Made by a program: the position numbers and the translations under genes
In this document: positions 51,178 to 59,600 of the stretch, piece by piece
How positions within the stretch are numbered: the stretch's first letter is position 1
How the letters are laid out: the number at the start of each line of letters is the position of its first letter
Notes under the pieces: generated by a model
Databases searched by the model: none
Told to the model about the DNA's origin: nothing
Seen by the model: the letters and a program-made list of their open reading frames with translations, nothing else
NCBI GenBank assembly: GCA_041394985.1
Contig: JAWLBI010000001.1
Location: 2,542,001 to 2,606,000 of the forward strand
Length of the DNA stretch: 64,000 nucleotides
Origin: JAGLON01 sp041394985
Lineage (GTDB): Bacteria; Zixibacteria; MSB-5A5; GN15; JAAZOE01
Reading direction: 5' to 3'

Positions 51178-52413
51178 ATGGCAAAAAAGAAAATTATAAT
51201 AGTCGGAGGCGGAGCCGCCGGACTGATGGCCGCCGGGATCGCTGCCGAAATCGGAGCCGATGTCACAATCTTTGAGAAAAAAGAGCGCCCCGGCCGCAAA
51301 CTGCGTATTTCCGGCAAAGGCCGCTGCAACCTTACCAATACCGCACCGCCAAAAGAATTCCTCGATCATTTTGGCAAGAATGGGAAGTTCTTGCGGCAGG
51401 CATTCAATCAGTTTTTCACTGATGATCTTATAGCGCTCATGACAAAACTCGATGTCCCGACTGAAATCGAGCGGGGTGGGCGCGTCTTCCCGACAGAGAA
51501 TGATGCTCGACGCGTCGTCGATGCACTCGTTGACTGGGTCAAAAAATCCGGCGTAAAAATCATCACACGCGTACCGGTCCAGAACCTGCTCATTTCTGAC
51601 AATTGCGTCACCGGAGTTAAAACCGAACGCGAAACGAGGGCTGATGCGATAATCATTGCGACCGGAGGCAAATCATATCCCGCTACAGGCTCGACCGGCG
51701 ACGGATACGATTTTGCCCGGCAGGCTGGTCATACGATCATCCCGACCCGCCCGGCTCTTGTGCCACTTGAATCGACAGACCACACAGCCAAAGATTTGCA
51801 GGGTCTGAGTCTCAAGAACGTCAAGGCATCGGTTTGGTATGATAATAAAAAACAGGCCGAAGAATTTGGCGAGATGTTGTTCACCCATTTCGGGCTGTCG
51901 GGACCGATTATCATCACACTGAGTCGTCTGGTCGTCGACGCCTTGAATGACAATAAAAAAGTAACCATCTCAATCGATCTCAAGCCGGCTCTCGATGAGC
52001 AAAAGCTCGATAACCGTCTCCTTCGCGATTTTACCGAATCGAGCAATAAGCAGTTCTCCAATATCCTCAAGGGCCTCCTTCCCGCCAAAATGATTCCGGT
52101 TTGTTTGGCTCTGAATAAATTCGATGATGAAAAAGCGGCGAATCAGATTACAGCAGACGAAAGGAAGCGTTTGAGGAATTGGCTAAAAGATTTCCGATTC
52201 GAAATCACCGGACATCGCGGTTATACCGAGGCAATCGTCACGGCCGGAGGCGTCAATCTGAAGGAAATTAATCCCCGCACCATGGAATCGCTTTTGGTGA
52301 AGAATTTATACTTCTGCGGCGAGGTGCTCGATATCGACGGTGATACCGGCGGCTTTAATTTACAGGCGGCGTTCTCGACCGGCTGGTTGGCCGGAAAATC
52401 CGCAGCCCAATAA
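51178..52413 (+). CDS. HI0933/YhiN-type FAD-dependent oxidoreductase
   Basis: A 411-residue soluble flavoprotein. The N-terminal dinucleotide-binding motif is IIVGGGAAGLMAAGIAAE, followed by the family signature RKLRISGKGRCNLTN, and later IIATGGKSYPATGSTGDGY. The end carries GEVLDIDGDTGGFNLQAAFS, the FAD-closing motif. These define the HI0933-like group, which has no established physiological reaction. Its stop codon overlaps the terminator of the convergent M14 operon. Confidence 0.92.
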   Translation: MAKKKIIIVGGGAAGLMAAGIAAEIGADVTIFEKKERPGRKLRISGKGRCNLTNTAPPKEFLDHFGKNGKFLRQAFNQFFTDDLIALMTKLDVPTEIERGGRVFPTENDARRVVDALVDWVKKSGVKIITRVPVQNLLISDNCVTGVKTERETRADAIIIATGGKSYPATGSTGDGYDFARQAGHTIIPTRPALVPLESTDHTAKDLQGLSLKNVKASVWYDNKKQAEEFGEMLFTHFGLSGPIIITLSRLVVDALNDNKKVTISIDLKPALDEQKLDNRLLRDFTESSNKQFSNILKGLLPAKMIPVCLALNKFDDEKAANQITADERKRLRNWLKDFRFEITGHRGYTEAIVTAGGVNLKEINPRTMESLLVKNLYFCGEVLDIDGDTGGFNLQAAFSTGWLAGKSAAQ

Positions 52414-52441
52414 AAAACGGGGCAATATCACTACTGCCCCG
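52412..52441 (-). terminator. Intrinsic terminator of the M14 peptidase operon
   Basis: On the minus strand: CGGGGC / GCCCCG 6-bp stem with a 12-nt loop, then TTTTTT. It overlaps the stop codon of the convergent flavoprotein gene. Confidence 0.75.
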
Positions 52442-52467
52442 CCAGAGTATTTCTGTATACGAACCAA

Positions 52468-54204
52468 TTACAACTTAATCTTCATCGTCTGATTGATGGC
52501 CTTCAATCCATCATATGTCACAGTCGCTGTTCCGGAGCCGCGTACGATCCACTGAATATCGCGCTTGTCGAATGACGGAACGTTGGTGAAAATCATCCAT
52601 GGCCGATGCTCGACAAATTCGATGCGCTCCATTGGAATGTCATCGATGATTCCGCCCGAAACGACCTCGACGCCTTCGATCTTGAAGATATCCTTTCGGA
52701 TGATATTTTCACGCATGATTTTCGACGAAAGGCTCGGCATCGCATTCGGATTGGTAGCGCGTACGCGTACGCGCTTGAGACCGTTGCCGAGGTCCTTGAC
52801 GTCAATAAGTTCGAGGGACACTTCCGGAGTCTGCGAAGCAGTAAAGATCACAACGGATGCGTTTCTATGGACTAATTCATTGAGCATAAACGGCTGAGGA
52901 ATGCGCGTCGTAAATTTACGCCAGCCGCCGATTTCGATTTCACCGAACTGCGGATGGTTAAACTTCGCCCATTCCTTGAACATCTGGCCCTGCATCAGAC
53001 GATCGTTGAATTTCAGCCGCTCCTCTTCCGGAGAATCACCCCAGTACGATGCCTGCTGGTCGCGCTCTTCTTTCTCACCGTACGGGCGATATGTTTCCTT
53101 AATGCTGGAATACAACTCGCCGACGAATCCATAAATACCGAGTGTCGAGTACATGAATTCATCGAAATCTCCATGTGTCGTGTACATATCCCTGCTGCCG
53201 ATAATGTACCGATATCCCGGGGTTATTTTTTCCGCCTCTTCGCCAAGGTAGTCATATACTCGAACATCCTGCGGCGAATACATTCCCGCAAGTTTGGAGC
53301 CGGGGCCTCGCACCCACAGCCGACCCGAATTGTGGAAAGCAAAATCGAAACAGATATTCGGCTTTGTAATCACAAAGTTGGCGATCGCATGCGGGACTTT
53401 TGCCGACATCGGATATTCACCGGCTCCGCCCTGAACATACGGCGGCTGCCATTTGAATCCGTAGTTGCGATTCATATCCAGATATCCGGGACCGTCTTCA
53501 TTCAATTGTCCGTCCCCGTCATTATCGATACCTTCCTCACCGAGACGCCGCCATTCGCCCTTTTCGCCCGGCTTGACGCGAATCATCATCCGCGGATCGT
53601 CCGGGTTGGTCTTATATTCACCGAATGGATCGCGGATTCGCATTTCGAGAATCTCGTTGTCGCCGTCGAGGTCATCAATATCGTCCTCGTCGGCCAGACC
53701 GTCATGATCGTCATCAAATGGCACGACAGCCGAACGTCGATAATTGTAGTCGGCAGGATCGGTGAAGAACCGCGCGCGGTTGTCCACATTCACGATCGGG
53801 ATGATATAGAACGCCTTATTATCAACTAATTTGGTGATGTTTTCTATTTCACCATAGGAATTGAGCAGATAATAGGCCAGATACAGACAAACCTCGGTTG
53901 CCTGCACTTCATTACCATGAATCGTTCCGTCGACATAGATGCCGGGTTTGTCGGTATCTTTGCCGGTTTTAGGATTATTAATGGTAAACAGCCAGATATC
54001 GCGATTCTCTTCAGTCTTACCGATTGACTCCAGCGTCGTCAAATTCGGATATGCTTTATTCAGCAGCCGGAGCGCATCGACGATCTGATCGTTGTTATAT
54101 AAATGGTCAAAGGTCAGAACCGGTTTTTGAGCAAAAGCGGTCGAAACAGACAAACACAGCGCGACCAGCGCCAAAATCGAGGCATACCTTATTACTCTCT
54201 TCAT
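52468..54204 (-). CDS. Secreted M14 zinc carboxypeptidase (active-site complete)
   Basis: Exported carboxypeptidase of family M14, 578 residues. Signal peptide about 1-25 (ends STAFA). Zinc ligands are His96 and Glu99 in GTIHGNEVQATE and a His in FDFAFHNSGRL; the catalytic Glu is probably in GFVGELYSS. An Asp-rich insert in the catalytic domain carries calcium-type motifs (DDHDGLADEDD, DNDGDGQLNEDG). A beta-sandwich of about 150 residues closes the protein. GGAGG lies 6 nt before the ATG, which overlaps the stop of the upstream M14-like gene (ATGA). So it is co-expressed with an inactive-looking paralogue. Confidence 0.92.
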   Translation of the reverse strand: MKRVIRYASILALVALCLSVSTAFAQKPVLTFDHLYNNDQIVDALRLLNKAYPNLTTLESIGKTEENRDIWLFTINNPKTGKDTDKPGIYVDGTIHGNEVQATEVCLYLAYYLLNSYGEIENITKLVDNKAFYIIPIVNVDNRARFFTDPADYNYRRSAVVPFDDDHDGLADEDDIDDLDGDNEILEMRIRDPFGEYKTNPDDPRMMIRVKPGEKGEWRRLGEEGIDNDGDGQLNEDGPGYLDMNRNYGFKWQPPYVQGGAGEYPMSAKVPHAIANFVITKPNICFDFAFHNSGRLWVRGPGSKLAGMYSPQDVRVYDYLGEEAEKITPGYRYIIGSRDMYTTHGDFDEFMYSTLGIYGFVGELYSSIKETYRPYGEKEERDQQASYWGDSPEEERLKFNDRLMQGQMFKEWAKFNHPQFGEIEIGGWRKFTTRIPQPFMLNELVHRNASVVIFTASQTPEVSLELIDVKDLGNGLKRVRVRATNPNAMPSLSSKIMRENIIRKDIFKIEGVEVVSGGIIDDIPMERIEFVEHRPWMIFTNVPSFDKRDIQWIVRGSGTATVTYDGLKAINQTMKIKL

Positions 54205-56213
54205 TTCGTGCCTCCTTTCAGCGCAATAGACCTAACCACATTTCCGAAGGTTGGCCCCGCGAGTTGCAACGAGACACTCGCACCATCCTTACCGCCGATT
54301 AACCAGGTCACTTTCTCGGTGCCGCCGCTCCCCTCCAATAAACGAATCGGGACGCGCTCTTTGCCCTCCAAAAACTCCAGATTGTCTCCCTGAAGGGTGG
54401 CAACGACAGGGACCGGTCGCATGCACCGTTTCCCCTGATGTGTCGGATTCGGCAAAAACCCGTTATTGACGATCCAGGCATCGATCTTATAGACGCCGGA
54501 TGATTTCTTTTCAACTTCAACCTTGGCAATATCGAGCTGCGGTAGTTTGTCGGCCAGCGTCAATACAAACGGCAATTGTTTCGAAATGAGTTCGTCGACC
54601 TTGTCCGCCGGAGGCAGCACGGTTGAATACGGCTTCATACCACCGACTTCGACCTCACCAAGCGTCGGATGATTATATTTTTGCCATGAGACAAACGCAT
54701 CGGGATTGAAGGAGTATAGCGCCTCTTCCGTCGGGTCAGCTCCGCCGCCTTCTTTTTTCTTTTTCCCATCGCGAATCATCTTCGCCATTTTCTCGGTTGT
54801 CATCATGCCGCCCTTGACGCCCTGCATTACCATCTGCGGCGTGAAATGCGACGGAACGTCATTGTCTTTCATAAATTTGGCGATCTTCTCCTCGCCCAAG
54901 GCCAGGAATTCATCATTGGACATCTTTTCCAGCTTTTCCGGTGTGAGGATAGTCGAATCGGCCGGTTCTTCCGGCTTCTTTTCGACTTCCGGCAGAGTCC
55001 AGAAATCCATGCAGAATGTGGGCACACCATATTGATAGTAGGCCCATTCGGCTATGGAGCCGGATGAAAATCCCGGATTGGCCAGGCGTTTGTCGGGCAG
55101 CTCAGCATCTTCGATGAATTTCTTGTATTGTTCGGTAATCTCCGTCCAATACGATAAATCGTCCTTGTCGGGATTAACCGCGGCGCCGGCGCCGAGGAAT
55201 CGCATGATCATGTCTTCGTCGAGATTGGGATTACCGGTGAACTCTCGCCCCATCTCGATCAATTCCTTCATCGGAAATTCCTGTTCGGGATCGATGCCCA
55301 GATTTCGCGCCATCCAGCCGGGAAGCCGGTATTTATCTTTCATCGCCTCCGATCGATTATCGCTCGACGGCACTTCCCGAATGGTATTGTTGCGACCGAG
55401 GACAATAATCATGGCGATTTCCGGGTGGTCGAATGCGAACCGGAGTATCCCCTGCGATTCCGCCTCACTCGCCGCCCAGAGGCCGTTTTCGGGCTGATAA
55501 TGCTGGAATCGATGCGGGAAGTTGCATCCGATATTGACGCCGCCGGGGCCGTCCTCGTTGATTTCGCCGTCGCTATCATTATCGAAACCTTCCGGGATGA
55601 GTCTGTACTGCCCGACCTCTCCCTTCTCGGCATCAGCTCGCTTCATTAAGACGGGATTATCGGGAACCGGAATCCACTCGCCCTCGGGATGTTTTTGCCT
55701 CATCATCGTTATGAGGCCATCGCCGTTGACATCGTCCGGACCGTCTTCGTCAAAGGCATCGTCATTATCATTGTTTACGGATTTCCCGTTGCCGAAATTA
55801 TTGACGGCGGGTTTGGAGAAGAAATTCGCATAGCCGTCCGGATTGGCGCACGGCAGGATATACCATCGATAGGAATCGAGTTTATCCTTCCAGTCGCCGA
55901 CCAGTTTCTGCGCCAGAACGAGGGCAGCCTCGCTCGCAATCGGATAGTCGGCTTCGGGATTGGCGATCACGAAAATCGCCGGCTTGTCGCCGTTTTTGTT
56001 TCCCAGCATCAGGAGTGACAGATCTCGCTGACCGGGAGTAACGGCCAATGACTGTATCTGCGCCGATCCCTTATGCGCACCGACCAGGTCCCGCAGAGCC
56101 TGTTGAATCTGCTCCGGAGTCTTGTAGGCATAAGAGTCCGCCGCTTGCACAGTCGGTAGTATAAGAAGGCAAATGAGAAGGGGAAGTAGAACCGCTATCG
56201 TTACTCTGCTCAT
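54201..56213 (-). CDS. Secreted M14-like protein lacking zinc ligands (probable pseudoenzyme)
   Basis: A 670-residue exported paralogue of the downstream M14 carboxypeptidase: signal peptide about 1-24, M14-like domain with Asp-rich inserts (NNDNDDAFDEDGPDDVNGDG, DNDSDGEINEDGPGG), a charged helical insert, and a C-terminal beta-sandwich. Aligning GIYVDGTIHGNE of the partner with AIFVIANPEADY here replaces the zinc His by Glu87 and the zinc Glu by Tyr90. The third ligand (FAFHN) becomes VLGRN, and the catalytic Glu region reads FCMDF. All key residues are therefore lost while the fold and secretion signal are kept. GGAGG lies 4 nt before the ATG. It may bind peptides or chaperone its partner. 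Confidence 0.87.
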   Translation of the reverse strand: MSRVTIAVLLPLLICLLILPTVQAADSYAYKTPEQIQQALRDLVGAHKGSAQIQSLAVTPGQRDLSLLMLGNKNGDKPAIFVIANPEADYPIASEAALVLAQKLVGDWKDKLDSYRWYILPCANPDGYANFFSKPAVNNFGNGKSVNNDNDDAFDEDGPDDVNGDGLITMMRQKHPEGEWIPVPDNPVLMKRADAEKGEVGQYRLIPEGFDNDSDGEINEDGPGGVNIGCNFPHRFQHYQPENGLWAASEAESQGILRFAFDHPEIAMIIVLGRNNTIREVPSSDNRSEAMKDKYRLPGWMARNLGIDPEQEFPMKELIEMGREFTGNPNLDEDMIMRFLGAGAAVNPDKDDLSYWTEITEQYKKFIEDAELPDKRLANPGFSSGSIAEWAYYQYGVPTFCMDFWTLPEVEKKPEEPADSTILTPEKLEKMSNDEFLALGEEKIAKFMKDNDVPSHFTPQMVMQGVKGGMMTTEKMAKMIRDGKKKKEGGGADPTEEALYSFNPDAFVSWQKYNHPTLGEVEVGGMKPYSTVLPPADKVDELISKQLPFVLTLADKLPQLDIAKVEVEKKSSGVYKIDAWIVNNGFLPNPTHQGKRCMRPVPVVATLQGDNLEFLEGKERVPIRLLEGSGGTEKVTWLIGGKDGASVSLQLAGPTFGNVVRSIALKGGTK

Positions 56214-56318
56214 CTAACCTCCATGCTGTTGAGTGATGATTTATCGGATAGTAAACATACGGATATTTCTGCAAAAACGCAATTCGCATACCGTTTTTTG
56301 GAAAAATAATTCAGCCCC

Positions 56319-57959
56319 TCAGCCGCCGAATTCCCATTTCACCATCGCCTTTTCAATCCGCCGCCTCTGCCCCCGCCTTAATAGCCAGCGTACGACAATA
56401 AAAACAGCGACATAAGCGGCCCAGCCGATATACCCGCCATATCCCTTTGCTCCAGTAATCATGAGCGGTACCCCGAATACGATCATACCAAGAAACATCG
56501 GTCCCATGACTGAACCGGCCCAGTTACTCCCGGTATTATCCATGGCAAACGGCAGGCGGATACTGTATACATTGATAAGAGTCAGAGCGGTCTGGGCAAC
56601 CACAATCAGAGCGATCGTCTGCAGGACAGCATGTAAAATGTTTCCATACAATATCGACAACGCAATTGTTAACAACAGGCTCATGGGAAGTACAATCAGA
56701 ATATTGGAAATTTTTTCTATAGCCAGTACAAGATTGACTCGATTAAGCGGGGCGGCATAGTATACCCAGGCGGCCTGCCATTGCTTGGATGTCTGAAGCG
56801 CGCCGATTAACGCGTACGGCGCAATAATGCATGAAATCCCCAGCATCATATTGGTCATGACCTGCGAATGGTCAAGAATAGTGAACGGATCGCGCACATT
56901 CGTCCCCTCGGCAATAATACTGAAGATAACATAAAATATAATGAGCGGTACCATCGACATGACGCCTAAGCGGAACTGTATATCATGTTTGAAATTGGCC
57001 TTTATTAATCGCAACAGAGCCCTGTCTTCATCGTTGGACATCCGTCTCCAGAGTCGAGCGATAAATGAATTCGAATGTTTAGTTCTGGTGACATCCTTGT
57101 CCCAGCCTGTTCTTGTAAGTGATTCGGCATATGACAGTGATAAATAAGACACGGCTATCCGCCCGAGCACATAAAGCAAGAGCAATCCGCATACGCTGAA
57201 CAAGATGGATTCAAGTGCGATATCGCCCGTAGCCAATCGCAATAAGGATCCGAACCAGTATGACGGCAGAATTTTCGCCCAGGAGTAGTCCTTGATATCG
57301 ATTGCCGTCTGCAAATCTCGCATCCACCTCGGCAACACATTAATTAAGAGATAGGTGCCCAGCATGAGCGCCATGTGAATGTACCCCAGCCAGCGCTCAA
57401 GTGTTCTGCGGTCTATCTTCTTGAGAACCAAGGTATACAGGTTCATCATGAATACGGCAGCGAATACATTGCAAATCCAGAAATGAATGAGAATCGCGGG
57501 CGCGGCAATAATACTTCTGAATTTTATGATGGCGAATATCATCGGGGCAAACGAAATCGATAACGACAGAATCGATACGTACAAAATCGTATGAAGTAAT
57601 TTTGCGACGAAAAACGTGCGAGAGGTCACCGGATGCGGCGCTATGACATTGTAATCATCCGGCGATATCAGGGTATTGCCGAATTCGAGCATTACCTGCA
57701 TGGAAATAGCTGCCATCGCAATCGTTGCCGTCAAGACAAGTCCGGAAAACAAATCGGCAACTCGTATAAAGATCGTTCCGATAAATAATGACATGAAGAT
57801 ATTCATGCCCAAAACCGCCACCATCCCCGGAATCTTACTTGCCCGCTGATTATACGATGACATCGGATTGATTGCGCCGCGCCAGTCAAGTTTGAGATTA
57901 TTCCTGATTAATGCGCGAAGCTGGCGGCGATCGATTTCCTGCAATGATTGCTGACTCAT
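56319..57959 (-). CDS. ABC-2-type transporter permease
   Basis: A 546-residue inner-membrane protein with about twelve hydrophobic segments and a large cytoplasmic region, typical of fused or large ABC-2 permeases. The N-terminal cytoplasmic segment (LIRNNLKLDWRGAINP) precedes the first membrane helix. Its start codon overlaps the stop of the ATP-binding gene by 4 nt (ATGA). Together they make a one-ATPase, one-permease exporter. Substrate unknown. Confidence 0.87.
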   Translation of the reverse strand: MSQQSLQEIDRRQLRALIRNNLKLDWRGAINPMSSYNQRASKIPGMVAVLGMNIFMSLFIGTIFIRVADLFSGLVLTATIAMAAISMQVMLEFGNTLISPDDYNVIAPHPVTSRTFFVAKLLHTILYVSILSLSISFAPMIFAIIKFRSIIAAPAILIHFWICNVFAAVFMMNLYTLVLKKIDRRTLERWLGYIHMALMLGTYLLINVLPRWMRDLQTAIDIKDYSWAKILPSYWFGSLLRLATGDIALESILFSVCGLLLLYVLGRIAVSYLSLSYAESLTRTGWDKDVTRTKHSNSFIARLWRRMSNDEDRALLRLIKANFKHDIQFRLGVMSMVPLIIFYVIFSIIAEGTNVRDPFTILDHSQVMTNMMLGISCIIAPYALIGALQTSKQWQAAWVYYAAPLNRVNLVLAIEKISNILIVLPMSLLLTIALSILYGNILHAVLQTIALIVVAQTALTLINVYSIRLPFAMDNTGSNWAGSVMGPMFLGMIVFGVPLMITGAKGYGGYIGWAAYVAVFIVVRWLLRRGQRRRIEKAMVKWEFGG

Positions 57960-58747
57960 GCCTGCCCCGAATCCTGTCCGTTTTTACTGCCGATGATGTT
58001 TACGATATCATTGGCCCTGGAGGCGATATCGCGCGCGCCCGTCAGTTCATTGAATGCCTTGTCGAGGCTCCCCAATCCGGTTTGCCGAAGAATTTCCTCC
58101 GGCGTCCCTGCGGCGAGGCTCCGCCCATCCTTAATAATCAGGATGCGGTCGACAAGTCGCTCGACAACTTCCAGAATATGAGAGCAAAAAATCAGCGCTT
58201 TGCCCTGTCGCGCCTGGCCTCGAAATATTTCCTTGAACACTGAGACCGCATTGGCATCCAGTCCGGCAAACGGCTCATCGAGAATTATTAAATCCGGGTC
58301 ATGAATGAGCGCCGATGCAATCAGGATTTTCTGTTTCATTCCTTTTGAATACTCGCGGATCAGCTTATGCGAAGAAGCCCCGAGATCCAGGGCCTCGAGC
58401 AGCCGCTCGGCTTTGGAGACAATATCCTGTTCGGGAATATGATGCAGATTTCCGATGAATTGGAGATATTCGAAACCATTCAGATTTTCATACAGGGCAC
58501 AACTCTCGGGGACATAACCGATGCGAGACTTGTAGGTATTATCCTCGGAAGATATAGCGCGATTGTCAAATATGATTTGGCCGGCATCCGGCTTTAACAT
58601 ACTGAGAATCATTTTTATCGTCGTTGTTTTGCCGGCGCCATTTGGTCCTAACAGCGCAAAGATTTCCCCCGCGGATACTTGAAAGGAAAGTTTATCGACT
58701 GCCTGCAATGAGCCAAAAGAGCGAGAGATACCCTCCACTCGAATCAT
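57956..58747 (-). CDS. ABC transporter ATP-binding protein
   Basis: A 263-residue ABC ATPase with Walker A LLGPNGAGKTTTIKM, signature YSKGMKQK (the degenerate form usual in ABC-2 and Nod/Nat-type exporters), Walker B LIILDEPFAGLD and a switch His in IFCSHILE. AGGAGG lies upstream of the ATG. It drives the permease encoded directly downstream. An operator-like dyad lies about 80 nt upstream of its start, at 58829-58845. Confidence 0.94.
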   Translation of the reverse strand: MIRVEGISRSFGSLQAVDKLSFQVSAGEIFALLGPNGAGKTTTIKMILSMLKPDAGQIIFDNRAISSEDNTYKSRIGYVPESCALYENLNGFEYLQFIGNLHHIPEQDIVSKAERLLEALDLGASSHKLIREYSKGMKQKILIASALIHDPDLIILDEPFAGLDANAVSVFKEIFRGQARQGKALIFCSHILEVVERLVDRILIIKDGRSLAAGTPEEILRQTGLGSLDKAFNELTGARDIASRANDIVNIIGSKNGQDSGQA

Positions 58748-58828
58748 ATGTCCTTCCTCCTGCGCGCCATACCTGTTTCAGTTCCTTACGGTTTTCGCAT
58801 TGCTTAGTTTCTTTGAAATAAGTATGTA

Positions 58829-58845
58829 ATTGTATACTATACAAT
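58829..58845. promoter_or_regulatory. Operator-like dyad upstream of the ABC exporter operon
   Basis: ATTGTAT-ACT-ATACAAT, a perfect 7-bp inverted repeat in the 287-bp gap 58748-59034. It contains GTATACTATAC, the kind of site used by YtrA-type GntR regulators of ABC exporters; that link is inference. No such regulator gene is in the window. Confidence 0.35.
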
Positions 58846-58917
58846 GCACTGAGGGGTAAATTCAACAGAGATTGTCTCGATTGCAGCTATTTTTCTGCCG
58901 TTTACCACCGGGAATAC

Positions 58918-58947
58918 TTGACTTCATTTTCCTTAGTCTGCTATATT
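58918..58947 (+). promoter_or_regulatory. Promoter candidate for CBS/DASS genes
   Basis: TTGACT at 58918-58923, 18-nt spacer, TATATT at 58942-58947, 87 nt before the ATG at 59035. Confidence 0.5.
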
Positions 58948-59034
58948 TGACGATTACAGAATACGGCCGAATAGGTTCGGCCTAATGTGCCAGTTTAATG
59001 GCAGAGTCGCCATTCTGATTCGTAGGAGTGCACA

Positions 59035-59559
59035 ATGGTCAGCAAAACTGCCGGCGAAATAATGATTCCGCTGGAGAATTATCCTCACATTCCGTACTGG
59101 TTTACGCTGCGGCAGGCCGTCGCGGAAATCGAAAAATCCGAACTTAAGCACAAAGACAAGACATCCCTGCCTCGCTCGCTCCTGGTCTTTGATGAGAAAT
59201 ATCAACTTCTCGGAGTCGTCCGTCGCCGCGATATCCTGCGGGGGCTCGAACCGAAATTCATGAAAACAATGCCGGCTCCTCGGAGAGGGAAATTATTCGA
59301 TGTCGGCATCGACGCGGATCTCGTTGATTTATCGGCCGGAAAGATCACCAAAGCCATGCAGGAACAAGCCGAACAACAAGTCAGTGAAGTCATGCAGCCG
59401 ATCGTCGCTACCGCCGAGGTCGACGACCATGTCGCCAAGCTTATCTATAAAATGGTCAGCCGCGATCTTGATTTAATTCCGGTACTCAAAGATTCATCGA
59501 TAGTCGGGGTTGTCCGCAGTGTCGATGTTTTTCACGAAATCGCGAACATACTATTATAG
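59035..59559 (+). CDS. CBS-domain-pair protein
   Basis: A 174-residue soluble protein made of two CBS motifs, which bind adenosyl ligands as a regulatory pair. The first spans about 8-80 (PYWFTLRQAVAEIEKSELK, LGVVRRRDILRGL), the second about 115-174 (VSEVMQPIVATAEVDD, VGVVRSVDVFHEI). AGGAG precedes the ATG. It lies 41 nt before a DASS-family transporter and is probably co-transcribed with it. Regulation of that transporter by nucleotide sensing is plausible but inferred. Confidence 0.87.
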   Translation: MVSKTAGEIMIPLENYPHIPYWFTLRQAVAEIEKSELKHKDKTSLPRSLLVFDEKYQLLGVVRRRDILRGLEPKFMKTMPAPRRGKLFDVGIDADLVDLSAGKITKAMQEQAEQQVSEVMQPIVATAEVDDHVAKLIYKMVSRDLDLIPVLKDSSIVGVVRSVDVFHEIANILL

Positions 59560-59600
59560 TCTTTGAGAAACCGTGACATGCTAACCTTGTAGGAGCGGAC

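Noticed and set aside
52954..53829. A 291-codon plus-strand frame
   Set aside because: Antisense of the M14 carboxypeptidase, whose HGNE motif fixes the real frame.
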